The position numbers were made by a program, and so were the translations under genes. Positions 9,263 to 20,352 of a stretch of 64,000 nucleotides of DNA are shown in pieces (the stretch's first letter is position 1; each line of letters opens with the position of its first letter). Under the pieces are notes generated by a model. It saw nothing but the letters and a program-made list of their open reading frames with translations. It was not told the origin of the DNA and did no database searches. The stretch is from Limnoperna fortunei (taxonomy: Eukaryota; Mollusca; Bivalvia; Mytilida; Modiolidae), in the NCBI GenBank assembly GCA_944474755.1, contig OX104114.1, positions 26,373,220 to 26,437,219 on the forward strand, written 5' to 3'.

Positions 9263-10065
9263 TCTGGTTTCCCCGTAGAGATTTCCGACACTTTTCTCAG
9301 AAACCGTAAATGGGATCAATTTGAAACTTGGTAGGATGTTAGACCCTATTGGCTAGATGTGCAATCATCTTTCGGAATTTCCAAGATGGCCGCCACTTTC
9401 AAAATGGCCGCCATTTAAGTTTTCCCGCCAAAATGCAGTTCCCGGAGAACCGCCAGATGGATTTCGATGAAACTTGGTATGTAGGTTCAGCATAGTGGTC
9501 TTGATTTATTTTTGGCAAAAAATCGCGCGCGAACTGGCCGCCATTTTCAAAATGGCCGCCGAATCGCCAAAAATTCAAGTTTGTCGGATTTCAACGAAAA
9601 TGGGTTTTAACAGTAAATTTGGTATGCCGAGTCCAATGGTCAACTCAGAATTTTTATACGACGCGCCATTTTTTGTAAAATGGCCGCCAAAGTTGCCAAA
9701 TGGGCAAAAATTCAACATTGTCATAATTCAACGAAAATAGGTTCTAAAAGTAAATTTGGTATGCCGAGTTCAACGGTACACTCAGATTTTTTATACGACC
9801 CGCCATTTTTTTAAAAATGGCCACCAAAGTCGCCAAATCGGCAAAAATTCAACATTGTCGGAACTCAATGAAAATTGGTTCCTAAAGTAAATTTAGTATG
9901 TCGAGTTCAATGGTCAACTCAGAATTTTTATATGACGCGCTATTTTTTGTAAAATAGGTGAATAGCAACCTGTAAAGTCAAATATAAGGTGATTCACAGG
10001 CTGCACAGGACTATCAGTAACTTCGTTTGGGAGACTTCACGTTTCGCGAAACGTAAATTTTAATT
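9263..10065 (+). mobile_element. F2 element, 5' hairpin missing, internal deletion
   Basis: The head joins the broken preceding F2 at about 9263. The 3' subterminal AACTTCGTTTGGGAGACTT is at 10019-10037 and the 3' hairpin CGTTTCGCGAAACG at 10040-10053. Near 9955 TGTAAAAT jumps directly to AGGTGAATAGC, deleting the part with CATGTGGGACAGG present in longer copies. Confidence 0.75.
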
Positions 10066-10081
10066 ATTATTATTATTATTA

Positions 10082-10849
10082 TTTTCATATTTCTTATGTT
10101 TTCCCCTCGCAATGTTGTCCGCTCGTTTTCTCGCTCATCTTTTAACCGATCGAAATGAAACTTTGGGAACATGTTAAGGGTGACCTGAAGTTGTGCAATC
10201 CACTTCTGAAATTTTCAAAATGGCCGCCATTTTCAAAATGGTCGCCGTTGAAAAAAATGACGGCCGTTGTCAGATCTCAGTAATTGCCAAAGCAATTTCA
10301 ATGAAAATTGGTATACTGGTACAGCTAACTATCCCGAGCATTTTTGCAAAAAAAAATTTGACGCGGCCGACATTTCAAAATGGCCGCCATCCGAACACCA
10401 CCCCCCTAAAAATGTAAAAATTTAAACGTCATCCGATTTAGACGAAATTTGGTATACAGGTAGCTTATGATACCCTAAGTGTGCCACTATTTAAAAATGT
10501 TTTGTCCGACTTCCGGTTTCAAAATGGCGGCCGTTTTAAAGTTTTACAAAATGGCGGCCGTTGTCAGATCTCAGTTATGGCCAGAGCAATTTCAATGAAA
10601 ATTGGTATACTGATACAGCTAACTATCCTGAGCATTTTTGCAAAAAAAATTTTTTGTCCGACTTCCGGTTTCAAAATGGCGGCCGTTTTAAAGTTTGCTC
10701 GTTTTCTCGCTCATCTTTTAACCGATCGAAATGAAACTTGGCCAACTGAAAGCTCATGTTATGAAGTTGTGCTCTTGACTTTTAGTTCCCTCTACTCGGT
10801 CAAAAGTGCGGAACGGGAGGCGACTTCAACGTTTCGGGAAACGTAAATT
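10082..10849 (+). mobile_element. F1 element with clipped 3' end
   Basis: A complete body, but after CGTTTCGGGAAACG (10830-10843) the usual TAAATTTTAATT is reduced to TAAATT before the next hairpin. One core motif reads AAAATGGTCGCC. Confidence 0.75.
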
Positions 10850-10993
10850 AAGTCGCCGACCACGAAGTGTCGGGCGACTTATTGTTTTTACTCCGTTTCT
10901 TATTAAGTCGCCGACCACGAAGTGTCGGGCGACTTATTGTTTTTACTCCGTTTCTTATTATTAAGTCGCCGACCACGAAGTGTCGGGCGACTT
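10850..10993 (+). repeat. three class I 5' hairpin units
   Basis: Hairpins at 10850-10880, 10905-10935 and 10963-10993, spaced 55 and 58 bp apart; the difference is one ATT triplet. Confidence 0.85.
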
Positions 10994-11035
10994 ATTGTTT
11001 TTACTCCGTTTCTTATTATTATTATTATTATTATT

Positions 11036-11818
11036 ATTTTCATATTTCTTATGTTTTCCTTTTTCCCCTCGCAATGTTGTCCGCTCGTTTTCTCGCTCAT
11101 CTTTTAACCGATCGAAATGAAACTTTGGGAACATGTTAAGGGTGACCTGAAGTTGTGCAATTAACTTTTGAAATTTTCAAAATGGCCGCCATTTTTAAAA
11201 TGGCCGCCGTTGAAAAAAAATGACGGCCGTTGTCAGATCTCAGTAATTGCCAAAGCAATTTCAATGAAAATTGGTATACTGGTACAGCTAACTATCCCGA
11301 GCATTTTTGCAAAAAAAAATTTGACGCGGCCGACATTTCAAAATGGCCGCCATCCGAACACCACCCCCCTAAAATTGTAAAAATTTAAATGTCATCCGAT
11401 TTAAACGAAATTTGGTATACAGGTAGCTTATGATACCCTGAGTGTGCCACTATTTTTAAAATTTTTGTCCGACTTCCGGTTTCAAAATGGCGGCCGTTTT
11501 AAAGTTTTACAAAATCGCGGCCGTTGTCAGATCTCAGTTATGGCCAGAGCAATTTCAATGAAAATTGGTATACTGATACAGCTAACTATCTTGAGCATTT
11601 TTGCAAAAAAAATTTTTTGTCCGACTTCCGGTTTCAAAATGGCGGCCGTTTTAAAGTTTGCTCGTTTTCTCGCTCATCTTTTAACCGATCGAAATGAAAC
11701 TTGGCCAACTGAAAGCTCATGTTATGAAGTTGTGCTCTTGACTTTTAGTTCCCTCTACTCGGTCAAAAGTGCGGAACGGGAGGCGACTTCAACGTTTCGG
11801 GAAACGTAAATTTTAATT
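11036..11818 (+). mobile_element. F1 element, CTTTTT-head subtype
   Basis: The head carries the extra bases TTTTCCTTTTTCCCC. The core has CTATTTTTAAAATTTTTG in place of the usual CTATTTAAAAATGTTTTG, a variant it shares in type with 20353-21119 and 58611-59385. The 3' hairpin is at 11793-11806. Confidence 0.75.
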
Positions 11819-11829
11819 ATTATTATTAT

Positions 11830-12602
11830 TTTCATATTTCTTATGTTTTCCCCTCGCAATGTTGTCCGCTCGTTTTCTCGCTCATCTTTTAACCGATCGA
11901 AATGAAACTTTGGGAACACCTTAAGGGTGACCTGAAGTTGTGCAATCCACTTTTGAAATTTTCAAAATGGCCGCCATTTTCAAAATGGCCGCCGTTGAAA
12001 AAAATGACGGCCGTTGTCAGATCTCAGTAATTGCCAAAGCAATTTCAATGAAAATTGGTATACTGGTACAGCTAACTATCGCGAGCATTTTTGCAAAAAA
12101 AAATTTGACGCGGCCGACATTTCAAAATGGCCGCCATCCGAACACCACCCCCCTAAAAATGTAAAAATTTAAACGTCATCCGATTTAGACGAAATTTGGT
12201 ATTCAGGTAGCTTATGATACCCTAAGTGTGCCACTATTTAAAAATGTTTTGTCCGACTTCCGGTTTCAAAATGGCGGCCGTTTTAAAGTTTTACAAAATG
12301 GCGGCCGTTGTCAGATCTCAGTTATGGCCAGAGCAATTTCAATGAAAATTGGTATACTGATACAGCTAACTATCCTGAGCATTTTTGCAAAAAAAATTTT
12401 TTGTCCGACTTCCGGTTTCAAAATGGCGGCCGTTTTAAAGTTTGCTCGTTTTCTCGCTCATCTTTTAACCGATCGAAATGAAACTTGGCCAACTGAAAGC
12501 TCATGTTATGAAGTTGTGCTCTTGACTTTTAGTTCCCTCTACTCGGTCAAAAGTGCGGAACGGGAGGCGACTTCAACGTTTCGGGAAACGTAAATTTTAA
12601 TT
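11830..12602 (+). mobile_element. F1 element
   Basis: A complete body. Private variants are GGGAACACCTTAAGG in the head and CTATCGCGAGC in the core. It is joined to the previous copy by ATT repeats only, with no 5' hairpin. Confidence 0.75.
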
Positions 12603-12609
12603 ATTATTA

Positions 12610-13231
12610 TTTTCATATTTCTTATGTTTTCCCCTCGCAATGTTGTCCGCTCGTTTTCTCGCTCATCTTTTAACCGATCGAAATGAAACTTTGGGAACAT
12701 GTTAAGAGTGACCTGAAGTTGTGCAATCCACTTTTTAAATTTTCAAAATGGCCGCCATTTTCAAAATGGCCGCCGTTGAAAAAAAATGACGGCCGTTGTC
12801 AGATCTCAGTAATTGCCAAAGCAATTTCAATGAAAATTGGTATACTGATACAGCTAACTATCTCGAGCATTTTTGTAAAAAAAAATTTGACGCGGCCGAC
12901 ATTTCAAAATGGCCGCCATCCGAACACCACCCCCCTAAAAATGTAAAAATTTAAACGTCATCCGATTTAGACGAAATTTGGTATTCAGGTAGCTTATGAT
13001 ACCCTGAGTGTGCCACTATTTAAAAATTTTTTGTCCGACTTCCGGTTTCAAAATGGCGCCCATTTTACTGCAGGAAAAAGTCAACTTTGTCCGATTTCAA
13101 CAAAATTTGATTTCTAGGCATATTTTAATGTACTGATTTGAATGAAATACTATCCATGGGGATTATAGTGGCAATGGGGGTTCGTTTGGGAGACATTCTG
13201 TGTTGGCATCCCAACACAATCAGCACTAGTT
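12610..13231 (+). mobile_element. F1-head/F3-tail chimera
   Basis: The head is F1 (TTTCATATTTCTTATG). After GGTTTCAAAATGGCG the sequence switches to the F3 tail (ACTGCAGGAAAAAGTCAAC, then GGGTTCGTTTGGGAGACAT, hairpin TGTGTTGG/CCAACACA, CTAGTT). Its 5' and 3' ends therefore belong to different subterminal-repeat classes. A near copy lies 1,584 bp downstream. Confidence 0.75.
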
Positions 13232-13262
13232 AAGTCGCCGACCACGAAGTGTCGGGCGACTT
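13232..13262 (+). repeat. class I 5' hairpin unit
   Basis: A hairpin fused to the CTAGTT end of the chimera, followed by the standard spacer and then a truncated F1. Confidence 0.8.
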
Positions 13263-13285
13263 ATTGTTTTTACTCCGTTTCTTAT

Positions 13286-13413
13286 TAAATGAAACTTGGC
13301 CAACTGAAAGCTCATGTTATGAAGTTGTGCTCTTGACTTTTAGTTCCCTCTACTCGGTCAAAAGTGTGGAACGGGAGGCGACTTCAACGTTTCGGGAAAC
13401 GTAAATTTTAATT
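13286..13413 (+). mobile_element. F1 3' fragment
   Basis: Only the last 128 bp of F1 are present (from AAATGAAACTTGGCCAACTG to TAAATTTTAATT). The hairpin spacer joins it at TTATTAAATGAAAC. The marker GTGTGGAACGGG instead of GTGCGGAACGGG is shared with 14870-14997. Confidence 0.75.
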
Positions 13414-13420
13414 TTAATTA

Positions 13421-14194
13421 TTTTCATATTTCTTATGTTTTCCCCTCGCAATGTTGTCCGCTCGTTTTCTCGCTCATCTTTTAACCGATCGCAATGAAAC
13501 TTTGGGAACATGTTAAGGGTGACCTGAAGTTGTGCAATCCACTTTTGAAATTTTCAAAATGGCCGCCATTTTCAAAATGGCCGCCGTTGAAAAAAATGAC
13601 CGCCGTTGTCAGATCTCAGTAATTGCCAAAGCAATTTCAATGAAAATTGGTATACTGGTACAGCTAACTATTCCGAGCATTTTTGCAAAAAAAAATTTGA
13701 CGCGGCCGACATTTCAAAATGGCCGCCATCCGAACACCACCCCCCTAAAAATGTAAAAATTTAAACGTCATCCGATTTAGACGAAATTTGGTATACAGGT
13801 AGCTTATGATACCCTAAGTGTGCCACTATTTAAAAATGTTTTGTCCGACTTCCGGTTTCAAAATGGCGGCCGTTTTAAAGTTTTACAAAATGGCGGCCGT
13901 TGTCAGATCTCAGTTATGGCCACAGCAATTTCAATGAAAATTGGTATACTGATACAGCTAACTATCCTGAGCATTTTTGCAAAAAAAATTTTTTGTCCGA
14001 CTTCCGGTTTCAAAATGGCGGCCGTTTTAAAGTTTGCTCGTTTTCTCGCTCATCTTTTAACCGATCGAAATGAAACTTGGCCAACTGAAAGCTCATGTTA
14101 TGAAGTTGTGCTCTTGACTTTTAGTTCCCTCTACTCGGTCAAAAGTGCGGAACGGGAGGCGACTTCAACGTTTCGGGAAACGTAAATTTTAATT
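13421..14194 (+). mobile_element. F1 element
   Basis: A complete body. The marker GGCCACAGCAATTTC (others GGCCAGAGC) is shared only with the copy 1,584 bp downstream at 15005-15778. Confidence 0.75.
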
Positions 14195-14200
14195 ATTATT

Positions 14201-14815
14201 ATGTTTTCCTTTTTCCCCTCGCAATGTTGTCCGCTCGTTTTCTCGCTCATCTTTTAACCGATCGAAATGAAACTTTGGGAACATGTTAAGAGTGACCTGA
14301 AGTTGTGCAATCCACTTTTTAAATTTTCAAAATGGCCGCCATTTTCAAAATGGCCGCCGTTGAAAAAAAATGACGGCCGTTGTCAGATCTCAGTAATTGC
14401 CAAAGCAATTTCAATGAAAATTGGTATACTGATACAGCTAACTATCTCGAGCATTTTTGTAAAAAAAAATTTGACGCGGCCGACATTTCAAAATGGCCGC
14501 CATCCGAACACCACCCCCCTAAAAATGTAAAAATTTAAACGTCATCCGATTTAGACGAAATTTGGTATTCAGGTAGCTTATGATACCCTGAGTGTGCCAC
14601 TATTTAAAAATTTTTTGTCCGACTTCCGGTTTCAAAATGGCGCCCATTTTACTGCAGGAAAAAGTCAACTTTGTCCGATTTCAACAAAATTTGATTTCTA
14701 GGCATATTTTAATGTACTGATTTGAATGAAATACTATCCATGGGGATTATAGTGGCAATGGGGGTTCGTTTGGGAGACATTCTGTGTTGGCATCCCAACA
14801 CAATCAGCACTAGTT
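14201..14815 (+). mobile_element. F1-head/F3-tail chimera, clipped head
   Basis: It is the duplicate of 12610-13231. It starts at ATGTTTTCCTTTTTCC, so the first bases of the F1 head are missing, and it ends in the F3 hairpin and CTAGTT. Its body matches the upstream copy including GGCGCCCATTTTACTG and TTTTTGTAAAAAAAAA. Confidence 0.75.
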
Positions 14816-14846
14816 AAGTCGCCGACCACGAAGTGTCGGGCGACTT
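14816..14846 (+). repeat. class I 5' hairpin unit
   Basis: The counterpart of the hairpin at 13232-13262 in the 1,584-bp duplication. Confidence 0.8.
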
Positions 14847-14869
14847 ATTGTTTTTACTCCGTTTCTTAT

Positions 14870-14997
14870 TAAATGAAACTTGGCCAACTGAAAGCTCATG
14901 TTATGAAGTTGTGCTCTTGACTTTTAGTTCCCTCTACTCGGTCAAAAGTGTGGAACGGGAGGCGACTTCAACGTTTCGGGAAACGTAAATTTTAATT
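14870..14997 (+). mobile_element. F1 3' fragment (duplicate)
   Basis: Same junction and same GTGTGGAACGGG marker as 13286-13413. Confidence 0.75.
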
Positions 14998-15004
14998 TTA
15001 ATTA

Positions 15005-15778
15005 TTTTCATATTTCTTATGTTTTCCCCTCGCAATGTTGTCCGCTCGTTTTCTCGCTCATCTTTTAACCGATCGCAATGAAACTTTGGGAACATGTTAA
15101 GGGTGACCTGAAGTTGTGCAATCCACTTTTGAAATTTTCAAAATGGCCGCCATTTTCAAAATGGCCGCCGTTGAAAAAAATGACGGCCGTTGTCAGATCT
15201 CAGTAATTGCCAAAGCAATTTCAATGAAAATTGGTATACTGGTACAGCTAACTATTCCGAGCATTTTTGCAAAAAAAAATTTGACGCGGCCGACATTTCA
15301 AAATGGCCGCCATCCGAACACCACCCCCCTAAAAATGTAAAAATTTAAACGTCATCCGATTTAGACGAAATTTGGTATACAGGTAGCTTATGATACCCTA
15401 AGTGTGCCACTATTTAAAAATGTTTTGTCCGACTTCCGGTTTCAAAATGGCGGCCGTTTTAAAGTTTTACAAAATGGCGGCCGTTGTCAGATCTCAGTTA
15501 TGGCCACAGCAATTTCAATGAAAATTGGTATACTGATACAGCTAACTATCCTGAGCATTTTTGCAAAAAAAATTTTTTGTCCGACTTCCGGTTTCAAAAT
15601 GGCGGCCGTTTTAAAGTTTGCTCGTTTTCTCGCTCATCTTTTAACCGATCGAAATGAAACTTGGCCAACTGAAAGCTCATGTTATGAAGTTGTGCTCTTG
15701 ACTTTTAGTTCCCTCTACCCGGTCAAAAGTGCGGAACGGGAGGCGACTTCAACGTTTCGGGAAACGTAAATTTTAATT
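15005..15778 (+). mobile_element. F1 element
   Basis: The duplicate of 13421-14194, with GGCCACAGC kept. Private change: CTCTACCCGG for CTCTACTCGG. Confidence 0.75.
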
Positions 15779-15781
15779 ATT

Positions 15782-15812
15782 AAGTCGCCGACCACGAAGT
15801 GTCGGGCGACTT
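15782..15812 (+). repeat. class I 5' hairpin unit
   Basis: A hairpin, spacer and four ATT triplets before the next F1. This is the layout of a complete class I/F1 element. Confidence 0.8.
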
Positions 15813-15844
15813 ATTGTTTTTACTCCGTTTCTTATTATTATTAT

Positions 15845-16616
15845 TTTCATATTTCTTATGTTTTCCCCTCGCAATGTTGTCCGCTCGTTTTCTCGCTCAT
15901 CTTTTAACCGATCGAAATGAAACTTTGGGAAAATGTTAAGGGTGACCTGAAGTTGTGCAATCCACTTTTGAAATTTTCAAAATGGCCGCCATTTTCAAAA
16001 TGGCCGCCGTTGAAAAAAATGACGGCCGTTGTCAGATCTCAGTAATTGCCAAAGCAATTTCAATGAAAATTGGTATACTGGTACAGCTAACTATCCCGAG
16101 CATTTTTGCAAAAAAAATTTGACGCGGCCGACATTTCAAAATGGCCGCCATCCGAACACCACCCCCCTAAAACTGTAAAAATTTAAACGTCATCCGATTT
16201 AGACGAAATTTGGTATACAGGTAGCTTATGATACCCTAAGTGTGCCACTATTTAAAAATGTTTTGTCCGACTTCCGGTTTCAAAATGGCGGCCGTTTTAA
16301 AGTTTTACAAAATGGCGGCCGTTGTCAGATCTCAGTTATGGCCAGAGCAATTTCAATGAAAATTGGTATACTGATACAGCTAACTATCCTGAGCATTTTT
16401 GCAAAAAAAATTTTTTGTCCGACTTCCGGTTTCAAAATGGCGGCCGTTTTAAAGTTTGCTCGTTTTCTCGCTCATCTTTTAACCGATCGAAATGAAACTT
16501 GGCCAACTGAAAGCTCATGTTATGAAGTTGTGCTCTTGACTTTTAGTTCCCTCTACTCGGTCAAAAGTGCGGAACGGGAGGCGACTTCAACGTTTCGGGA
16601 AACGTAAATTTTAATT
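15845..16616 (+). mobile_element. F1 element
   Basis: A complete body, with the hairpin at 15782 likely its own 5' end. Variants: GGGAAAATGTTAAGG in the head and CCTAAAACTG after the core motif. Confidence 0.75.
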
Positions 16617-16647
16617 AAGTCGCCGACCACGAAGTGTCGGGCGACTT
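16617..16647 (+). repeat. class I 5' hairpin unit
   Basis: Directly abuts the TTAATT end of the preceding F1 and is followed by a long (ATT)n tract (about 16670-16697). Confidence 0.8.
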
Positions 16648-16666
16648 ATTGTTTTTACTCCGTTTC

Positions 16667-16696
<30 letters not shown>

Positions 16697-16698
<2 letters not shown>

Positions 16699-17470
16699 TT
16701 CATATTTCTTATGTTTTCCCCTCGCAATGTTGTCCGCTCGTTTTCTCGCTCATCTTTTAACCGATCGAAATGAAACTTTGGGAACATGTTAAGGGTGACC
16801 TGAAGTTGTGCAATCCACTTTTGAAATTTTCAAAATGGCCGCCATTTTCAAAATGGCCGCCGTTGAAAAAAATGACGGCCGTTGTCAGATCTCAGTAATT
16901 GCCAAAGCAATTTCAATGAAAATTGGTATACTGGTACAGCTAACTATCCCGAGCATTTTTGCAAAAAAAAATTTGACGCGGCCGACATTTCAAAATGGCC
17001 GCCATCCGAACACCACCCCCCTAAAAATGTAAAAATTTAAACGTCATCCGATTTAGACGAAATTTGGTATACAGGTAGCTTATGATACCCTAAGTGTGCC
17101 ACTATTTAAAAATGTTTTGTCTAACTTCCGGTTTCAAAATGGCGGCCGTTTTAAAGTTTTACAAAATGGCGGCCGTTGTCAGATCTCAGTTATGGCCAGA
17201 GCAATTTCAATGAAAATTGGTATACTGATACAGCTAACTATCCTGAGCATTTTTGCAAAAAAAATTTCTTGTCCGACTTCCGGTTTCAAAATGGCGGCCG
17301 TTTTAAAGTTTGCTCGTTTTCTCGCTCATCTTTTAACCGATCGAAATGAAACTTGGCCAACTGAAAGCTCATGTTATGAAGTTGTGCTCTTGACTTTTAG
17401 TTCCCTCTACTCGGTCAAAAGTGCGGAACGGGAGGCGACTTCAACGTTTCGGGAAACGTAAATTTTAATT
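16697..17470 (+). mobile_element. F1 element
   Basis: A complete body. Private changes are TTTTGTCTAACTTCC and AAATTTCTTGTCCG. Confidence 0.75.
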
Positions 17471-17479
17471 ATTATTATT

Positions 17480-18106
17480 TTCATATTTCTTATGTTTTCC
17501 TTTTTCCCCTCGCAATGTTGTCCGCTCGTTTTCTCAGAGACGCAATGTCCAATCAAGATGAAACTTTGGGAACATGTTAAGGGTGACCTGAAGTTGTGCA
17601 ATCCACTTTTGAAATTTTCAAAATGGTCGCCATTTTCAAAATGGCCGCCGTTGAAAAAAAATTACTACCGTTGTCAGATCTCAGTAATTGCCAAAGCAAT
17701 TTCAATGAAAATTGGTATACTGATACAGCTAACTATCCTGAGCATTTTTGCAAAAAAAAATTTGACGCGACCGACATTTCAAAATGGCCGCCATCCGAAC
17801 ACCACCCCCCTAAAAATGCAAAAATTTAAACGTCATCCGATTTAGACGAAATTTAGTATACAGGTAGCTTATGATACCCTGAGTGTGCCACTATTTAAAA
17901 ATTTTTTGTCCGACTTCCGGTTTCAAAATGGCTGCCATTTTACTGCAGGAAAAAGTCAACTTTGTCCAATTTCAACAAAATTTGATTTCTAGGCATATTT
18001 TAATGTACTGATTTGAATGAAATACTATCCATAAGGATTATAGTGGCAATGGGGGTTCGTTTGGGAGACATTCTGTGTTGGCATCCCAACACAATCAGCA
18101 CTAGTT
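17480..18106 (+). mobile_element. F1/F3 mosaic
   Basis: The F1 head (CTTTTT subtype) changes within the head to the F3 sequence TCTCAGAGACGCAATG, and the tail is fully F3 with the hairpin and CTAGTT. The core reads AAAATTACTACCGTTG, like F3 at 7470, so most of this copy is F3 with an F1 cap. Confidence 0.7.
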
Positions 18107-18256
18107 AAGTCGCCGACCACGAAGTTTCGGGCGACTTATTGTTTTTACTCCGTTTCTTATTATTAAGTCGCCGACCACGAAGTGTCGGGCGACTTATTGT
18201 TTTTACTCCGTTTCTTATTATTATTAAGTCGCCGACCACGAAGTGTCGGGCGACTT
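18107..18256 (+). repeat. three class I 5' hairpin units
   Basis: Units at 18107-18137, 18165-18195 and 18226-18256. The first has CGAAGTTTCGG instead of CGAAGTGTCGG, which breaks a pair in the tip. Confidence 0.8.
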
Positions 18257-18296
18257 ATTGTTTTTACTCCGTTTCTTATTATTATTATTATTATTA

Positions 18297-18483
18297 TTTT
18301 CATATTTCTTATGTTTTCCTTTTTCCCCTCGCAATGTTGTCCGCTCGTTTTCTCGCTCATCTTTTAACCGATCGAAATGAAACTTGGCCAACTGAAAGCT
18401 CATGTTATGAAGTTGTGCTCTTGACTTTCAAAAGTGCGGAACGGGAGGCGACTTCAACGTTTCGTGAAACGTAAATTTTAATT
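18297..18483 (+). mobile_element. minimal core-less F1
   Basis: Only 187 bp: the F1 head runs straight through one copy of the 43-bp repeat into the F1 tail, with no AAAATGGCSGCC core. Near 18428 TTGACTTT joins CAAAAGTGCGG, lacking the TAGTTCCCTCTACTCGGT present in full copies. The 3' hairpin is CGTTTCGTGAAACG. Confidence 0.75.
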
Positions 18484-20224
18484 AAGTCTCCCAAACGAAG
18501 TTTGGAGACTTATTGTTTTTACTCTGTTTCTTATTATTATTATTATTATTATTCTGGTTTCCCCGTAGAGATTTCCGACACTTTTCTCAGAAACCGTAAA
18601 TGGGATCAATTTGAAACTTGGTAGGATGTTAGACCCTATTGGCTAGATGTGCAATCATCTTTCGGAATTTCCAAGATGGCCGCCACTTTCAAAATGGCCG
18701 CCATTTAAGTTTTCCCGCCAAAATGCAGTTCCCGGAGAACCGCCAGATGGATTTCGATGAAACTTGGTATGTAGGTTCAGCATAGTGGTCTTGATTTATT
18801 TTTGGCAAAAAATCGCGCGCGAACCGGCCGCCATTTTCAAAATGGCCGCCGAATCGCCAGAAATTCAAGTTTGTCGGATTTCAACGAAAATGGGTTTTAA
18901 CAGTAAATTTGGTATGCCGAGTCCAATGGTCAACTCAGAATTTTTATACGACGCGCCATTTTTTGTAAAATGGCCGCCAAAGTTGCCAAATGGGCAAAAA
19001 TTCAACATTGTCATAATTCAACGAAAATAGGTTCTAAAAGTAAATTTGGTATGCCGAGTTCAACGGTACACTCAGATTTTTTATACGACCCGCCATTTTT
19101 TTAAAAATGGCCACCAAAGTCGCCAAATCGGCAAAAATTCAACATTGTCGGAACTCAATGAAAATTGGTTCCTAAAGTAAATTTAGTATGTCGAGTTCAA
19201 TGGTCAACTCAGAATTTTTATATGACGCGCTATTTTTGTAAAATGGCCGCCGAAGTTGCCAAATCGGCAAAAAATCAACAACGTTGGAATTCAATGAAAT
19301 TGGGTTCTTAAAGTAAATTTGGGGCCTCTTGTTTGCCTATAACTTGAGAACGATAGTAGATAGAGAAAAACTTTAAATTGCTAAAATGTTCAGATCATCA
19401 AGCTCCACAAAAGACTTTATGGTTCGAAGTTGTCATATGGCTCCTTGTAGGAGTTATCTCTCTTGAAATGTCAAAAAAAGCGATTTTGGGGGTTTTTTGC
19501 CTTTAACTTGAGAACGATAGTAGATGAAGAAAAACTTTTACTTGCTGAAATGCTCAGCTCATCAAGCTCTACAAAAGTCTCCATTGGTTTGACTTTGTCA
19601 GACTGCTTCTTGTAATAGTTATCTCTCTTGAAAAGTCAAAAATAGCGATTTTGGGTGTTTTTTGCCTGTAACTTGAGAACGATAGTAGATAGAGAAAAAC
19701 TTTCAATTGCTGAAATGTTCAGCTCATCAAGCACTACAAAAGTCTTCATTGGGCCGAAGTTGTCAAACAGCTCCTTGTTGTATAAGCTATTGCTCCTTGG
19801 TAGCAAAAATTCCAGGTCAGCGATACAGGACCCTTAGGGCCTCTTGTTTCTTGTGTCTGTTTAATATGAAGCATTGATGGTAGACCATTGATATGTTGTC
19901 TGCAGTTACATATTAGCATTTGTCTACATCAATTGCAATAGCATTTCAATGTTCATATGTATGCCCCTGGCGTCACGCTCCACTTACTTTATTTTTGTTA
20001 TTCTCTTTTAGGCAAACGTTCATGTGGGACAGGTGAAACATGTCTGTGTCAACAGAATACCAGTAAAATTTGAAAATTTACCATTTTTTTCAATTTTATT
20101 AGAATTTGAAATCTAGGTGAATAGCAACCTGTAAAGTCAAATATAAGGTGATTCACAGGCTGCACAGGACTATCAGTAACTTCGTTTGGGAGACTTCACG
20201 TTTCGCGAAACGTAAATTTTAATT
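18484..20224 (+). mobile_element. F2 element interrupted by a 0.7-kb insert
   Basis: The class II hairpin is at 18484-18511, the 3' subterminal AACTTCGTTTGGGAGACTT at 20178-20196, and CGTTTCGCGAAACG follows. The first 19 bases of the hairpin unit and the 3' subterminal are exact reverse complements. From about 19320 to 20007 a foreign sequence replaces the short TTATGGCGAG stretch of other copies. Confidence 0.75.
19322..20007. repeat. insert with three 165-bp tandem repeats between GGGCCTCTTGTTT motifs
   Basis: Units start at 19336, 19500 and 19665, each with AACTTGAGAACGATAGTAGA and a run of GAAAAACTTT, about 80% alike. The 13-mer GGGCCTCTTGTTT stands before the first unit (19322-19334) and after the last (19837-19849). 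The remaining 150 bp to about 20007 are unlike anything else here. The third unit is open for 60 codons but the first has stops in the same frame, so I do not call it coding. Confidence 0.65.
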
Positions 20225-20227
20225 ATT

Positions 20228-20316
20228 AAGTCGCCGACCACGAAGTGTCGGGCGACTTATTGTTTTTACTCCGTTTCTTATTATTAAGTCGCCGACCACG
20301 AAGTGTCGGGCGACTT
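20228..20316 (+). repeat. two class I 5' hairpin units
   Basis: Units at 20228-20258 and 20286-20316, spaced 58 bp. Confidence 0.85.
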
Positions 20317-20352
20317 ATTGTTTTTACTCCGTTTCTTATTATTATTATTATT

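Noticed and set aside
19655..19837. 60-codon open frame in the third 165-bp unit
   Set aside because: The matching frame in the first unit has stops, so it is not conserved as protein.
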